From assembly GCA_014237715.1 (NCBI GenBank), contig JAAZZG010000002.1, positions 124,001 through 188,000 of the forward strand: a stretch of DNA of 64,000 nt, in the 5' to 3' direction. Origin of the DNA: Acidimicrobiales bacterium. Its GTDB lineage: Bacteria; Actinomycetota; Acidimicrobiia; Acidimicrobiales; MedAcidi-G1. The position numbers and the translations under genes were made by a program. This document shows positions 51,731 to 61,340 of this stretch, one piece after another; position 1 is the first letter of the stretch; each line of letters starts with the position of its first letter. The notes below the pieces were generated by a model. The model saw nothing but the letters and a program-made list of their open reading frames with translations, had not been told where the DNA came from and did not search any database.

Positions 51731-52009
51731 ATGAACCGCCGATCCTTGCTGAACCGATCCCTGCCGCCCACCGGCGACCTGGAATACGCCGTGGACCGAC
51801 CGTGGAGCCCCGGGGCACGTCTCGGTATCTGGTTCCATCCGCCCCGTCGAGTGGCGACCGGCCGTCGGGCGCGGATCCGCTGGTGGCACCGCGTCCGCTC
51901 AGTCGTCCTACTGACCTTCTTCGTCGTGGTTGGAGGCATCGCTCTGGCCACCGTCATCGGTGTGGGGATCTTCCTTTCAGGTTTCCTCATCGAGCGGGCC
52001 ATCGGCTGA
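51731..52009 (+). CDS. Small membrane protein with one transmembrane segment
   Basis: A 92-residue protein with basic residues (RRVATGRRARIRWWHRVR) before a single long hydrophobic stretch VLLTFFVVVGGIALATVIGV, suggesting an inner-membrane anchor with a cytoplasmic N-terminus. No family recognised. It is divergent from the YlbL gene and 12 bases upstream of the HEAT-repeat gene. Confidence 0.6.
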   Translation: MNRRSLLNRSLPPTGDLEYAVDRPWSPGARLGIWFHPPRRVATGRRARIRWWHRVRSVVLLTFFVVVGGIALATVIGVGIFLSGFLIERAIG

Positions 52010-52021
52010 GAAGCCGCCCCG

Positions 52022-52813
52022 GTGACCAACCCCAACGCGAACAACGAATCGGACCCCGGCGTGTATCCCGGCGAGGATTCTGCGCCGCCCGGCAATCGGC
52101 ACCTCCATCCCGATCCACCTCCCACGGCCGACGTGGCCGAGCGTCGCCGACATGCCGTGCTAGCTGGGCACACCGGCGATGTCGACACGGCCCGCTCCCT
52201 TCGCCTCGACCCCGCGCCGGTGGTGCGCGCCGCCGCCCTCGGCGCCCTGGCCCGCTCCGGCGGACTCACCGATGACGAGTTGGCCGGCGGGCTCACCGAC
52301 ACCAACGCTGCGGTTCGCAGACGCGCTCTGGAGATCCTCGGTGCCCCCGAAGAATCAGTTGGCGAGTCGGCGGGCACCCCATCTGGGTCGTTGGCCGATC
52401 TGCTGGCCGGCCTACTGGCTGACCTGCTGAGCGATCACGACCCCACGGTGGTAGAGGTGGCCTGCTGGGCGGCCGGCGAACACCCCGGCAGCGCCGACGT
52501 CCTGGTCAAACCTCTGGTGGCGGTGGCCGGCACCGGATCGGGCCCCGAAGCCGAACGATCCGGCCATCCCGACCACCTGTGCCGGGAGGCAGCGGTGGCC
52601 GCCCTCGGTGCCCTCGGTCACGAAGCTGGACGGGCATCGGTCCTGGCCGGACTCACCCAGAAGGCCACCATCCGCCGCCGGGCGGTACTGGCCCTGGCCG
52701 CTTTCGAAGGCGACGACGTCGAAGCCGCTCTAGCTGAGGCGCTGAACGACCGGGACTGGCAGGTCCGCCAGGCTGCCGAGGACCTCCTAGGCGTGGATCC
52801 CGCTCCCGGCTAG
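52022..52813 (+). CDS. HEAT-repeat protein
   Basis: A 263-residue protein with repeated helical pairs: VVRAAALGALARSGGL, AVRRRALEILG, CREAAVAALGALGHEAG, TIRRRAVLALAAFEGDDV and WQVRQAAEDLLG. This is a HEAT or PBS-lyase-like repeat scaffold for protein interactions. The N-terminal 60 residues look disordered. It converges with the MreB-like gene, overlapping its end by 4 bases. Specific role unknown. Confidence 0.8.
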   Translation: MTNPNANNESDPGVYPGEDSAPPGNRHLHPDPPPTADVAERRRHAVLAGHTGDVDTARSLRLDPAPVVRAAALGALARSGGLTDDELAGGLTDTNAAVRRRALEILGAPEESVGESAGTPSGSLADLLAGLLADLLSDHDPTVVEVACWAAGEHPGSADVLVKPLVAVAGTGSGPEAERSGHPDHLCREAAVAALGALGHEAGRASVLAGLTQKATIRRRAVLALAAFEGDDVEAALAEALNDRDWQVRQAAEDLLGVDPAPG

Positions 52814-53814
52814 CGCCGGCCTTCCATGAACATCACCCGCATGGCCTCGAACGACTCGATGCAGTGGCCGGCGCCCAGAACGACACATTCCATGGGCGTC
52901 TCGACCTTCACCACCGGTACGCCCGCATCCTCGGCGATCCGGACGTCAAGTCCCCGTAGCAGGCTGCCCCCGCCCACCAGGCAGATCCCGTGGGCCAACA
53001 AGTCCTGAGCCAACTCCGGTGGAGCCTGGGCCAGGCACTGAATCACCGACTCGACCATGGCGGCCACCGGCTCCTCGATGGCCCGACGGATCTCCAGCGG
53101 GGTTAGCACCACCGTCTTGGGGAGGCCACTCATGAGCTCCCGTCCCTTGACCTCCGCCCGGCCCTCCTCGGGCGTTGGCGCTGCCGAACCGATCGTCCAC
53201 TTGATCTCCTCGGCGGTGCGTTCGCCGATGGCCAGTCCATACTCCCTACGCACGTACGCCTGGATAGCGGCATCGATGTCAAACGATCCGACCCGCACCG
53301 CCTCGAGGGCCACCACCCCACCCAGTGAGAGCAACGCGGATTCCGACGTGCCGCCCCCGATATCGACGACCATGTTCCCGACCGGTTCGGAGATCGGTAG
53401 GTTCGCGCCGATCGCCGCGGCCAACGGCTGCTCGATCAACTGGGCGTCGGTGGCGCCGGCCCGACGCGCTGCGTCGGTGACCGCACGCCGCTCCACAGCG
53501 GTGATGGCCGACGGAACGCAGATCAGGACCTTCGGCCGGTTAAACCGGCTCACCCCAACCCGTTCCAACAGCCGGCGAACCATCCGCTGGGTTACCTCGA
53601 AGTCGGTGATGGCCCCCTTACGGAGTGGCCGCTTGGCCACCACGTGCTCCGGTGTGCGGCCGATCATGTGCCATGCCTCGTCGCCCATGGCCAGGACCTC
53701 GCCCGTGCGCTCGTTGATGGCGATCACCGACGGCTCAGCCAGCACCACCCCCTCACCTCGGGCATAGACGAGAGTGTTGGCCGTGCCCAGGTCGATGGCC
53801 AGGTCCCGTGCCAC
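52810..53814 (-). CDS. mreB: Actin-like rod-shape protein (MreB family)
   Basis: A 334-residue actin-like ATPase. Phosphate-binding motifs LAIDLGTANTLVYARGEG and MVVDIGGGTSESALLS, and the adenosine motif GICLVGGGSLLRG, are intact. I start it at GTG 53814, 4 bases after the upstream gene stop and following GAGGGG; the longer frame to 54057 is antisense-like and unrelated. MreB organises wall synthesis in rods. The usual partners mreC, mreD, mrdA and rodA are absent here, so the orphan setting is notable. Confidence 0.85.
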   Translation of the reverse strand: MARDLAIDLGTANTLVYARGEGVVLAEPSVIAINERTGEVLAMGDEAWHMIGRTPEHVVAKRPLRKGAITDFEVTQRMVRRLLERVGVSRFNRPKVLICVPSAITAVERRAVTDAARRAGATDAQLIEQPLAAAIGANLPISEPVGNMVVDIGGGTSESALLSLGGVVALEAVRVGSFDIDAAIQAYVRREYGLAIGERTAEEIKWTIGSAAPTPEEGRAEVKGRELMSGLPKTVVLTPLEIRRAIEEPVAAMVESVIQCLAQAPPELAQDLLAHGICLVGGGSLLRGLDVRIAEDAGVPVVKVETPMECVVLGAGHCIESFEAMRVMFMEGRR

Positions 53815-53818
53815 GAGG

Positions 53819-54085
53819 TCAGCGCCCCTCTGATCCGGTGTCGGAACCGGATCCGGGCTCTTCGGACGAAACGTCTCCGAGCACACGGATACCGCCGATC
53901 CCCACGGCGCCCGGTCCGCGGGCGGGCCCTCCACCGCCGGGTCCGTGTCGGAGGGCCCGCAGATTGGCACGGGCCTGGTTCGGATCCTCAACGACCTTCT
54001 TCGGACGACTGAACAGCCAGACGACCGCCGAGAGCACGACAGCCAGACCGGCCCCACCAGCCAGGAACAGGACTGCCGGATTCAC
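53819..54085 (-). CDS. Small single-pass membrane protein
   Basis: An 88-residue protein from GTG 54085, which overlaps the MoaE stop codon by 4 bases. The N-terminal hydrophobic segment PAVLFLAGGAGLAVVLSAVV is followed by a basic KK and a Gly-rich tail. No family recognised. It sits directly upstream of the MreB-like gene (4-bp gap), so it might localise or regulate MreB; that is speculation. Confidence 0.6.
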   Translation of the reverse strand: MNPAVLFLAGGAGLAVVLSAVVWLFSRPKKVVEDPNQARANLRALRHGPGGGGPARGPGAVGIGGIRVLGDVSSEEPGSGSDTGSEGR

Positions 54086-54651
54086 ACAGCCCCCTGGGAC
54101 CTGTCCTGCGGAGCCGAACCCGGCACCTCGACCACGTGCTGGGCATCCACACCCCAGTGCTCGCCACCAGCCCAAGCCTCGCTCTTCCAGATCGGCACAG
54201 TTTCCTTGAGCGTGTCGATGCACCACCGGCCGGCGTCGAACGCGGTGTCTCGGTGAGGCGATGACACGGCCACCACCACAGCCGCCTCGCCAATGGCCAA
54301 CGGTCCCGTCCGGTGGATCAGGGCGATGCGACCCAGTTCAGGCCAGCGGTTCCGAGCCTCGCCGGCCAGTCGCCCTAGCCTCGGCACCACCTGGGACTCG
54401 TACGCCTCGTATCCCAGTGCGGTGACCTCCGGGCGCCCCTCGGCATGGTTCCGGGCGTCGCCGCGGAACACCACGACGGCCCCACAGTCGGGTCGCCCGA
54501 TCCAGCCGGTCACCTCGTCAACGGGTAGCGGACCGTCCGTCAACGCCACCCAGGTCTCGTCGTTCGGACCGTCCACAAGATCGGGGACAGTACCCGTACC
54601 GGCCCCGGCGGGACGGCCATCAGAAGGGGTCTCACCGGCCATCGGTCGCAT
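54082..54651 (-). CDS. moaE: Molybdopterin synthase catalytic subunit
   Basis: A 189-residue protein with the MoaE core. Conserved parts are GAVVVFRGDARNH, LGYEAYESQV, IALIHRTGPLAIGEAAVVVAV, SPHRDTAFDA and LKETVPIWKSEAW, which holds the catalytic Lys residues 149 and 156. The first 30 residues are extra. It inserts sulfur into precursor Z together with MoaD; moaD is not next to it. It overlaps the epimerase gene by 20 bases on the same strand. Confidence 0.88.
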   Translation of the reverse strand: MRPMAGETPSDGRPAGAGTGTVPDLVDGPNDETWVALTDGPLPVDEVTGWIGRPDCGAVVVFRGDARNHAEGRPEVTALGYEAYESQVVPRLGRLAGEARNRWPELGRIALIHRTGPLAIGEAAVVVAVSSPHRDTAFDAGRWCIDTLKETVPIWKSEAWAGGEHWGVDAQHVVEVPGSAPQDRSQGAV

Positions 54652-55702
54652 CGTAGGGTGCCCGACCCGACCCCCGGGGGCGGCGGACCAGACGCACCAT
54701 CAACCGGCCCAGAACGAGCACCAGAACCCCAGCTACGGCCAATGAGACCTGCTGTCGGGCTTGGGCGTCCATGCGGTCCAGCAGACCCGGTTCGTGGCCG
54801 GCCACGTAGGCCTCCTCGTTGGAATGGGTGGGCACCCAGCCGAGGTCTCGGAGGCGGTCGTTGGCCACCACCCACGGGTGTACCGAGTAGGGGAACACCC
54901 CAGGGGGCGCCGGAGACAGCCTGGCCTTCCACAAAGCCCGGGTCACCAGGGCGGCCACCGGGCCGGGCAGGCGCAACCGGGGACCGGGACCACCGAGCTC
55001 GGCCATGACCTCCACGCCGATCCATCCGTCGGGCGCCACGTTCAACGGTCCGTCGTAACGGGCCTGCACGGCACACACCGCGGCGGACGCTAGGTCGTCG
55101 GAATGGAGAAACTGCCCCAACGGCTCGCCCTCGTCGCTCCGGATAGACGCCGCGGCGCCGACGACGGTGGCCAGGCCACCCGGGCGCTCCTCGGCGACGG
55201 TCACCGCGGCACGCAGCACGGTCAACGCACGATCGTCGGACTCGGCGGCCCACGCTCCGGCCAGCTCCTCCATCCGGGCCCTATGCACGGCAAAGGCGAA
55301 GTCCGGGCACGGTCGTACCGGAGCGTCCTCGGTCAGCGGCACCGGGTTGTCAGGCCACGCTCCGTAGACCATGGCCGATGAGCGGACGACGAGATGGGTC
55401 ACCCCGGCGTCGGACGCCGCAGCCAGTAACCGTTCCATGACCGCCTGGCGGTCGCGGCCCCCGTCGGTGCCCTGGTCACCGGCGGTCACTCCGGCCGCCA
55501 GGTGAACCACCACCTCGACGTCGGCCAACTGTGCACGCAGGTCAGTGACCGCCAGGTCGACCGTGCGTAATTCTATTTCTGACGCTGGCGCGGTGCTTGA
55601 CCGTCGATCCAAGCCGATGACCTCGTGCCCGGCCTCGGCCAGGCCTACACAGATCTCCCGGCCGACCGCACCGGTCGATCCGGTGACCACGACCCGGCTC
55701 AT
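54632..55702 (-). CDS. NAD-dependent epimerase/dehydratase with C-terminal membrane anchor
   Basis: A 356-residue protein. The N-terminal Rossmann fold carries VVVTGSTGAVGREICVGL, and a mid-part SSAMVYGAWPDN carries a typical Tyr. The catalytic YxxxK is not clearly visible. Residues about 318-338 form a hydrophobic stretch (VSLAVAGVLVLVLGRLMVRL), unusual for this family and suggesting membrane attachment. It could act on a nucleotide sugar or lipid precursor. Confidence 0.8.
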   Translation of the reverse strand: MSRVVVTGSTGAVGREICVGLAEAGHEVIGLDRRSSTAPASEIELRTVDLAVTDLRAQLADVEVVVHLAAGVTAGDQGTDGGRDRQAVMERLLAAASDAGVTHLVVRSSAMVYGAWPDNPVPLTEDAPVRPCPDFAFAVHRARMEELAGAWAAESDDRALTVLRAAVTVAEERPGGLATVVGAAASIRSDEGEPLGQFLHSDDLASAAVCAVQARYDGPLNVAPDGWIGVEVMAELGGPGPRLRLPGPVAALVTRALWKARLSPAPPGVFPYSVHPWVVANDRLRDLGWVPTHSNEEAYVAGHEPGLLDRMDAQARQQVSLAVAGVLVLVLGRLMVRLVRRPRGSGRAPYDATDGR

Positions 55703-55792
55703 CGGGAGCAGCCGGTACTCACAGGGAGCGGCGAGTCCGCCGAGTGGCGGATCGCGGGTACTCGGGGGAAGTCACTCCCATAGAGTGCCCTC

Positions 55793-57112
55793 GTGAGCCC
55801 CGAGGATCCACCAGAGAATCCTTTCGCCGCCTTCACGCGGGCGCTCGGCAGCATGTTCCCCGGAATGGATACGGGCATGCCTCCAGGTACGGGCCTTCCC
55901 GGAACAGGCCAGGCCGGCGCCGATCCGGCCCGCCAAATCGCCATGGCCATCGCGTCGGAAGGAGCCAGCGAGCCGAACGTCGACCCGGTGGTCCGCATGG
56001 AGTACGAATCCCTACTGCGGGTCGCTGAACTCCAAGTGGCGTCCTGCACCGGCCTCACCGTGGCTCGCTCGGGCGCACTGTCGATCCGACCGGTGACTCG
56101 AACCGTCTGGGCATCATCGTCGGTCGACGCCTACCGGCCGTATCTGTCCAAGATGGCCCAGTTGCCCACCGATCTGGCTGGCGATCTCGGCGACAGATCG
56201 GGTCTTGAGATAGACGGTGAGCCGATCGACCCCGATGATCCCCGCGGCGAGCAGACCCTCCAGTGGCTGTCGGGCCTCATGGCAGCCATGGCGCCGATGA
56301 TGGCCGGGATGACCACCGGCACGATGGTCGGTCGCCTCGCCCTTCGCAGCCTGGGGACCTACGACCTCCCCATCCCCCGCCCGACCGGCGGACCCGACGC
56401 CGACACCCTGCTCATCGTGTCCCCCAACGTCGAGGCGTTCAGCGCCGACTGGAGCCTTCCCGCGGACGACCTCCGGCTTTGGATCTGTCTCCACGAGGTC
56501 GCCCACCATGCGGTGCTCGGCGTCCCCCACGTCCGCCATGCCATCGGAGACCTCCTGGCCCGTCACGCCGGGGCGTTTCGAACTGACCCCGCCGAGTTAG
56601 GCGACCGACTGGGCCTGAGACTCGACGATCTCCCGGGCCTCAACCCCACGAATCCCGATCCGGCCGCCGGAGCCGACGCACTGGCCCATCTCCAGGACGC
56701 GCTGGACCCCGAAGCCGTGCTGGGCGCCGTGCGATCTCCCGAACAGGAAGCGCTGCTGCCCCGCCTTGAGGCCCTGGTGGCTGTGGTGGTCGGCGTAGTC
56801 GACCACGTAATGGACACCGTTGGCACCGGACTCATCGGCTCGTACGGCCAGGTGACCGAGGCGCTGCGCCGCCGCCGGGTGACCACGTCCGACGCCGACC
56901 GTTTCGTGGAACGCATCCTCGGCCTCAACCTCACCCAGGAACAGGTCGACCGTGGATCGGCCTTCGTGACCGGTGTCGTGGAGCGGGCGGGCGAAGATGG
57001 ACTGGCCCTGCTCTGGACCGAGGCTCGTAACCTCCCCACCCCCTCGGAGGTGGACGCCCCTGGGCTGTGGCTGGCCCGCCTCGAGCTTCCCGATCCGCCG
57101 TCGGACGACTGA
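55793..57112 (+). CDS. Zinc-dependent metalloprotease, DUF2342 family
   Basis: A 439-residue protein with the zinc site His234-Glu-x2-His238 in ICLHEVAHHAVLG. The family (DUF2342, also listed as F420-biosynthesis-associated) is typical of actinobacteria. The N-terminal part contains ESLLRVAELQVASCTGL and a Met/Gly-rich stretch (MAAMAPMMAGMTTGTMVG). No signal peptide. The GTG start at 55793 is divergent from the epimerase gene. Physiological substrate unknown. Confidence 0.86.
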   Translation: MSPEDPPENPFAAFTRALGSMFPGMDTGMPPGTGLPGTGQAGADPARQIAMAIASEGASEPNVDPVVRMEYESLLRVAELQVASCTGLTVARSGALSIRPVTRTVWASSSVDAYRPYLSKMAQLPTDLAGDLGDRSGLEIDGEPIDPDDPRGEQTLQWLSGLMAAMAPMMAGMTTGTMVGRLALRSLGTYDLPIPRPTGGPDADTLLIVSPNVEAFSADWSLPADDLRLWICLHEVAHHAVLGVPHVRHAIGDLLARHAGAFRTDPAELGDRLGLRLDDLPGLNPTNPDPAAGADALAHLQDALDPEAVLGAVRSPEQEALLPRLEALVAVVVGVVDHVMDTVGTGLIGSYGQVTEALRRRRVTTSDADRFVERILGLNLTQEQVDRGSAFVTGVVERAGEDGLALLWTEARNLPTPSEVDAPGLWLARLELPDPPSDD

Positions 57113-57130
57113 CCGGTCGGGATCCGACGC

Positions 57131-58435
57131 TCAGCCCCCGCCGGGGTCGCCGCGCCGCCAGAAGCCGAACTGACCATCGGGCCGGTCCGGTTCGTCCGGG
57201 GTCTCGATGCGTGGAATCGGCGGTGCCGCCAAACCAAACCAAGTCAGCGCCGCAGCGAACAACGCCGCAATGAACAGGTAACCGACCTCAATTGACAGCG
57301 GGAGGAACACCGCGAGGAACGCCCCGACGGCCCATGCCAGCTGGAAACGGCCCTCGAACTTGGCAAACGACCGGCCGTGGTTGGTGCCAGGTGCATCCCG
57401 CTGGACCAACGAGTCAAAGGCCAACTTGGCCGTCCCGCTACACATGGCCACCGTGCCGCCGACCAGAACGGCCCCCCAGAGCCCTCCCAGCCACACGGCA
57501 AGTCCCGACAACGTCACCCCAACGAAGAGCACGCCGCGGATGATCCGTTCCTCCAGAAGACGAGTTCGCAGGACCGGTGAGAACTGGGCGGCGGCGAAGG
57601 CTCCTAGCCCGACCGAGGCGAGCACCAGGCCGAAGTGCCAAGCCGGTGCGGGTGCGGCAGCCAGCACGGACTCACCTCGGACCAACCCCGAACCGGCGCC
57701 AGCCGGCCGACCGACCGACTCGATCGACACACCGCCACCACCACCCCGGAACTCGAAAGCCAGCAAGAACGAGGTGAAGCCGACCACGGCCCGTAGTAGC
57801 CCTATGGCCAACGACGCTGTGAGGATCCCCCGCTGGCGAAGCACGGCCCGTTCGCCGGCCGACACCGGTGCGTCGGCCACCAGCACCTTGGGCACCTGGA
57901 CAGCGGCCACCATTGTCAGGCCATAACCGATAACCGCCACCACGGCCGGCGACGACGAGCTGAACAACAGGGCGATGCCCCCGATTCCCGCGCCCACCAT
58001 CGAACAGACCGCGCTCAACATGGCCAGTTTGGCGTTGGCCTCGACCAACTCGATGTCGTTGCGGACCAGCGACGGCACCACAGCGCTCTTAGCGATGGAG
58101 TACGTCTTCTGCATCACCAGCAGGCCGAAGGCCAACGGAAACAACAACAGCCCGTCGATGTGTTCGATCATCTGCCAGGCGATCAGCATCCGGGCCAGGA
58201 TCGACGTGATGATCATGCCCCGACGACCACCCTTCACCCGGTCAACCAACGGGCCGAGGAGTGGGGTGACCACCGCGAACGGTGCGATGGTCAACAACAG
58301 GTAGAGGGCGACCCGCCACCGGGCCGCATCGGGGTCGATGGAAAAGAAGATCGATCCTGCGAGGGCCACGGCCAACATGGCGTCGGACATGGCGCCCAGG
58401 CCGTGGGTACGGCCGAATCGGGTGAATGGACTCAT
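57131..58435 (-). CDS. Major facilitator superfamily transporter
   Basis: A 434-residue membrane protein with about twelve hydrophobic segments. The A-motif-like loop GPLVDRVKGGRRGMI is present between TM2 and TM3. ATG 58435 gives the natural start (MSPFTRFGRTHGLGAMSDAM), 13 bases after surE; the frame open to 58558 runs over surE. Substrate unknown. It likely shares a transcript with surE. Confidence 0.83.
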   Translation of the reverse strand: MSPFTRFGRTHGLGAMSDAMLAVALAGSIFFSIDPDAARWRVALYLLLTIAPFAVVTPLLGPLVDRVKGGRRGMIITSILARMLIAWQMIEHIDGLLLFPLAFGLLVMQKTYSIAKSAVVPSLVRNDIELVEANAKLAMLSAVCSMVGAGIGGIALLFSSSSPAVVAVIGYGLTMVAAVQVPKVLVADAPVSAGERAVLRQRGILTASLAIGLLRAVVGFTSFLLAFEFRGGGGGVSIESVGRPAGAGSGLVRGESVLAAAPAPAWHFGLVLASVGLGAFAAAQFSPVLRTRLLEERIIRGVLFVGVTLSGLAVWLGGLWGAVLVGGTVAMCSGTAKLAFDSLVQRDAPGTNHGRSFAKFEGRFQLAWAVGAFLAVFLPLSIEVGYLFIAALFAAALTWFGLAAPPIPRIETPDEPDRPDGQFGFWRRGDPGGG

Positions 58436-58448
58436 GGGATGCCCGGGC

Positions 58449-59276
58449 TCATCGCGGCCTATCCTCACCGCCGATGTCCCGCTCCCACTCAGCGAACGGC
58501 AGGTCCAGGCCAAGCGCGGCCGCCGGGGAGATAGGCGTGACGGCGGCCCAACCCGCACGGATCAGGGCGGTGTCGCTGTCGTCGGGCATCGGTTCCTCGT
58601 TGGCCACCAGATCGAGGTCCAGCCCCGTATCGTCACGGCCGGTGATCACCGTCCGTACGCCACCGACAGGGGCCAGTTCGGCGAATCGGACTCCCCGGAG
58701 GTCAGCCAGCGGAATGTCCGGGGTGTTCACATTGAGCACGGTCCGGGCCGGTGCATCAACGAGCCACGGCAGGACCACCCGGGCCACCCTGGCGGCGGTC
58801 TCCCAGTGGACGTCGCCCGGCGCCCCCGTCGCACCCATTCCACCGGTGACCATGACATCCGCGCTCACCGCCATACCGGATAGGCCGAACCGTTCACCAG
58901 CCAGCACGGCACCGATTGTCCCTGAGAAAAGGGTGGACCGGCCGGTGTTCGGCCCACGGTTGATGCCGGCCACCACCAGCCCGGGCGGCGGACCGAAGCC
59001 ACCCAGGTCGGCCAGCATCGAGATGAGGGCCGGCGGAGCGCCGACCGAGTAGCCAATCAACGCGCCGCCGTCGGGACCAGCCATACCGGGTATCTCCACT
59101 CGCTCGACCGAGACGCGATCGGGATCATCGAGTGGACCTAGGCAGGCCGAGGCACCACTCCAGTCGGTGGACGGGGCAGCGACCACCGGTTCGTGGCCAG
59201 CACCAGCTACCGCCGCGGCGAGCGCATGCAGACCCGGTGAGAAGATGCCGTCGTCGTTAGTGACCAGTACACGCAC
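58449..59276 (-). CDS. surE: 5'-nucleotidase / survival protein SurE
   Basis: A 275-residue SurE-fold phosphatase. Metal ligands Asp8 and Asp9 are in the N-terminal VLVTNDDGIFSPG, and SGINxGxN-like VVAGINRGPNTGRSTLFSGT is conserved. It dephosphorylates nucleoside monophosphates in the cytoplasm. It precedes the MFS transporter with 13 bases between. Confidence 0.88.
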   Translation of the reverse strand: MRVLVTNDDGIFSPGLHALAAAVAGAGHEPVVAAPSTDWSGASACLGPLDDPDRVSVERVEIPGMAGPDGGALIGYSVGAPPALISMLADLGGFGPPPGLVVAGINRGPNTGRSTLFSGTIGAVLAGERFGLSGMAVSADVMVTGGMGATGAPGDVHWETAARVARVVLPWLVDAPARTVLNVNTPDIPLADLRGVRFAELAPVGGVRTVITGRDDTGLDLDLVANEEPMPDDSDTALIRAGWAAVTPISPAAALGLDLPFAEWERDIGGEDRPR

Positions 59277-59365
59277 GGTGCGACCCTAGGAGCGGTTCAT
59301 GATGGGCAGACCCACTCTTGAGCGACCGGCTCCTGAACCACCCGTTCCCGGGCGACCCGAGCCGG

Positions 59366-60034
59366 TCAAACCCGGGTGTCGTCAGCCTCGTCGTGGTAGT
59401 CGAGGCGGTCCACTGGCATGACCACCGCGGTCACCACGTTCACGCTGTGGGCGGTGATCCGCTTCAGGAACCGGTACAGCAGTGCACGGGGCACGGCATG
59501 CGACGCCGGGTCGGTGGCGTGCACCAGGTCGGTCACTAGGGCGTCAAACTCGCGACGCATCTCGTCCCCCCGGGAAATGAACGCCCGGGCACGCTCCTCG
59601 TCACGCACGGTCAAAATCTCGCCCATGAGAGCGATACGAGAGGAGATCTCGTCACGGAAGCCCAGGATCAGTCCGAGGTCGGCGGCATCGGCGAACGAAA
59701 CGCCCTCCTCGGCCAGGTCGAAAACGTTTTTGTTGTAGTCGCCGATCCGCTCTAGATCCTTGATCATGTTCATGAATACGAGCATCTCGGTGGCATCGCC
59801 GCCGGCATGGACCGAGAAGTGAACGACCAACTCACGGCGGATCTCCATCTCCGTGATGTTGATCTGGCGATCGGTCCGCCGGACCTCGTCAGCCACCGAC
59901 GACACCGACCCTCCGGTGATGGCGTTCATGGCTAGGTCGAACGTATGGCGGGCGTCGTTCACCATCCGCTGGACCTGGGCCTCGATGTGATCGATACCGC
60001 TGTCATCGGTGCGGCGGAAGAAGCTCATAACCAT
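59366..60034 (-). CDS. PhoU domain protein
   Basis: A 222-residue all-helical protein of the PhoU type, with ADEVRRTDRQINITEMEIRR and FMNMIKDLERIGDYNKNVFD as the metal-coordinating helix pattern. AGGAG precedes ATG 60034. It lies downstream of a Na/phosphate cotransporter gene, a frequent pairing, and probably regulates it. Confidence 0.83.
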   Translation of the reverse strand: MVMSFFRRTDDSGIDHIEAQVQRMVNDARHTFDLAMNAITGGSVSSVADEVRRTDRQINITEMEIRRELVVHFSVHAGGDATEMLVFMNMIKDLERIGDYNKNVFDLAEEGVSFADAADLGLILGFRDEISSRIALMGEILTVRDEERARAFISRGDEMRREFDALVTDLVHATDPASHAVPRALLYRFLKRITAHSVNVVTAVVMPVDRLDYHDEADDTRV

Positions 60035-60149
60035 GGAAGGGACTCCTGACGGGTTAGCTGCAACGGTACCAGCGGGGTTTGACCGGACTTCAGGCCACGG
60101 CCGGATCCCCCTCGAGATTGCGGACTGACCGTCGAGCGGACGCGCGCAC

Positions 60150-61340
60150 TCATCGGAGGAGAAGCACGCCAAGGAAGGGGACGACCACGAACATGCCTAG
60201 GGCATAGACAATGGCCGTGCTTCGTCGCTCCGCGGCGATGTCGGACATGCCGGTGGCCAGACGCAACGGCAGGTTCCGTAGAAAACGGATCGGGTAGAAG
60301 AGCAGGATCCCGCTGAGGTTGAACAGCGTGTGCACGATGGCCACGGTGACCGCGGCGGGATTTCCGGTGGCCAGCGAGGCCAGCAATGCGGTCACCGTGG
60401 TGCCGACGTTGGCTCCCAAGGTGACCGGATAGATGTTCTCCAACGTCAGGACGCCCGACGCGGCGAGTGGAACCAGTACAGAGGTCGTGATGGACGACGA
60501 CTGCACGGCAATGGTGATGACCATGCCCAGCACGATGGCGACGATTCCCGAGCCGGCCCCGAGGGCCCGGTTAATGGCGGCCTCCACCCGGTCGGCGACC
60601 AGTAGCCGCATGTTCTTCGTGATGTAGCCCAGCGCCACGAAGATGCAGGCCAGACCGATAACGATCATCAGCCCGCCCTTCCAGTTTCCGTGGGCACCCA
60701 GGTCGACGAGGACGTCCTTGACCAGGCCGGCCGGCTTCTTGACCGCAGCCTTCAGCGGGCTGTCGAACGCCGCCCCGGAACTGCCCAGCACGCGCTCGGT
60801 GATCCATTCCGCCGTCTCGGACAGGTAGCCGGTGGCCAGCTCGATGGGCAGGAAGATGGCCACCGCGAGGATGTTGAAGAAATCGTGCACTGTGGCCGCC
60901 GCAAAGGCCCGCCGGAACTCCTGGTCGCGTCGAACATGGCCGAGCGAGGCCATCGTGTTGGTGACCGTGGTCCCCAGGTTGGCACCCATGATCATTGGCA
61001 CGGCCTCGTCGGGAGCCACCACCCCAGACGCCACCAACCCGACGATCACCGACGTCGACACCGACGACGACTGGACCAATACGGTGGCCAACAGACCGAC
61101 GAAAAGACCGCCGAGGGGATTGGATACCCCCTCGAACAGGCCGTCCACAAAGCCCTTGCCCATGATCTTGAAGCCGCCGCTGAGCAGCTCGACCCCAGTC
61201 AGGAAAAGGTACAGCAGCGCCAGGACAAGGAAGCCCCGCAAGAGGGTCGCCATGTCGCGTTGCTGGTCTGACAATGGCCGCAACGAGGGCGGGCCCTTCG
61301 ACGGGGAACCGTGGTTCTGGGAAGACGTGTCAGGAGCCAC
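60150..61340 (-). CDS. Na+/phosphate cotransporter (NptA/PNaS family)
   Basis: A 396-residue membrane protein with two inverted repeats. Each carries the family's QSSS motif, in ATVLVQSSSVSTSVIVGL and TIAVQSSSITTSVLVPL, and the following GANLGTTVTN and GANVGTTVTA segments. It imports phosphate with sodium, in keeping with a marine setting. The GTG start at 61340 or ATG 61253 are both possible. Partner is the PhoU protein downstream. Confidence 0.88.
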   Translation of the reverse strand: MAPDTSSQNHGSPSKGPPSLRPLSDQQRDMATLLRGFLVLALLYLFLTGVELLSGGFKIMGKGFVDGLFEGVSNPLGGLFVGLLATVLVQSSSVSTSVIVGLVASGVVAPDEAVPMIMGANLGTTVTNTMASLGHVRRDQEFRRAFAAATVHDFFNILAVAIFLPIELATGYLSETAEWITERVLGSSGAAFDSPLKAAVKKPAGLVKDVLVDLGAHGNWKGGLMIVIGLACIFVALGYITKNMRLLVADRVEAAINRALGAGSGIVAIVLGMVITIAVQSSSITTSVLVPLAASGVLTLENIYPVTLGANVGTTVTALLASLATGNPAAVTVAIVHTLFNLSGILLFYPIRFLRNLPLRLATGMSDIAAERRSTAIVYALGMFVVVPFLGVLLLR

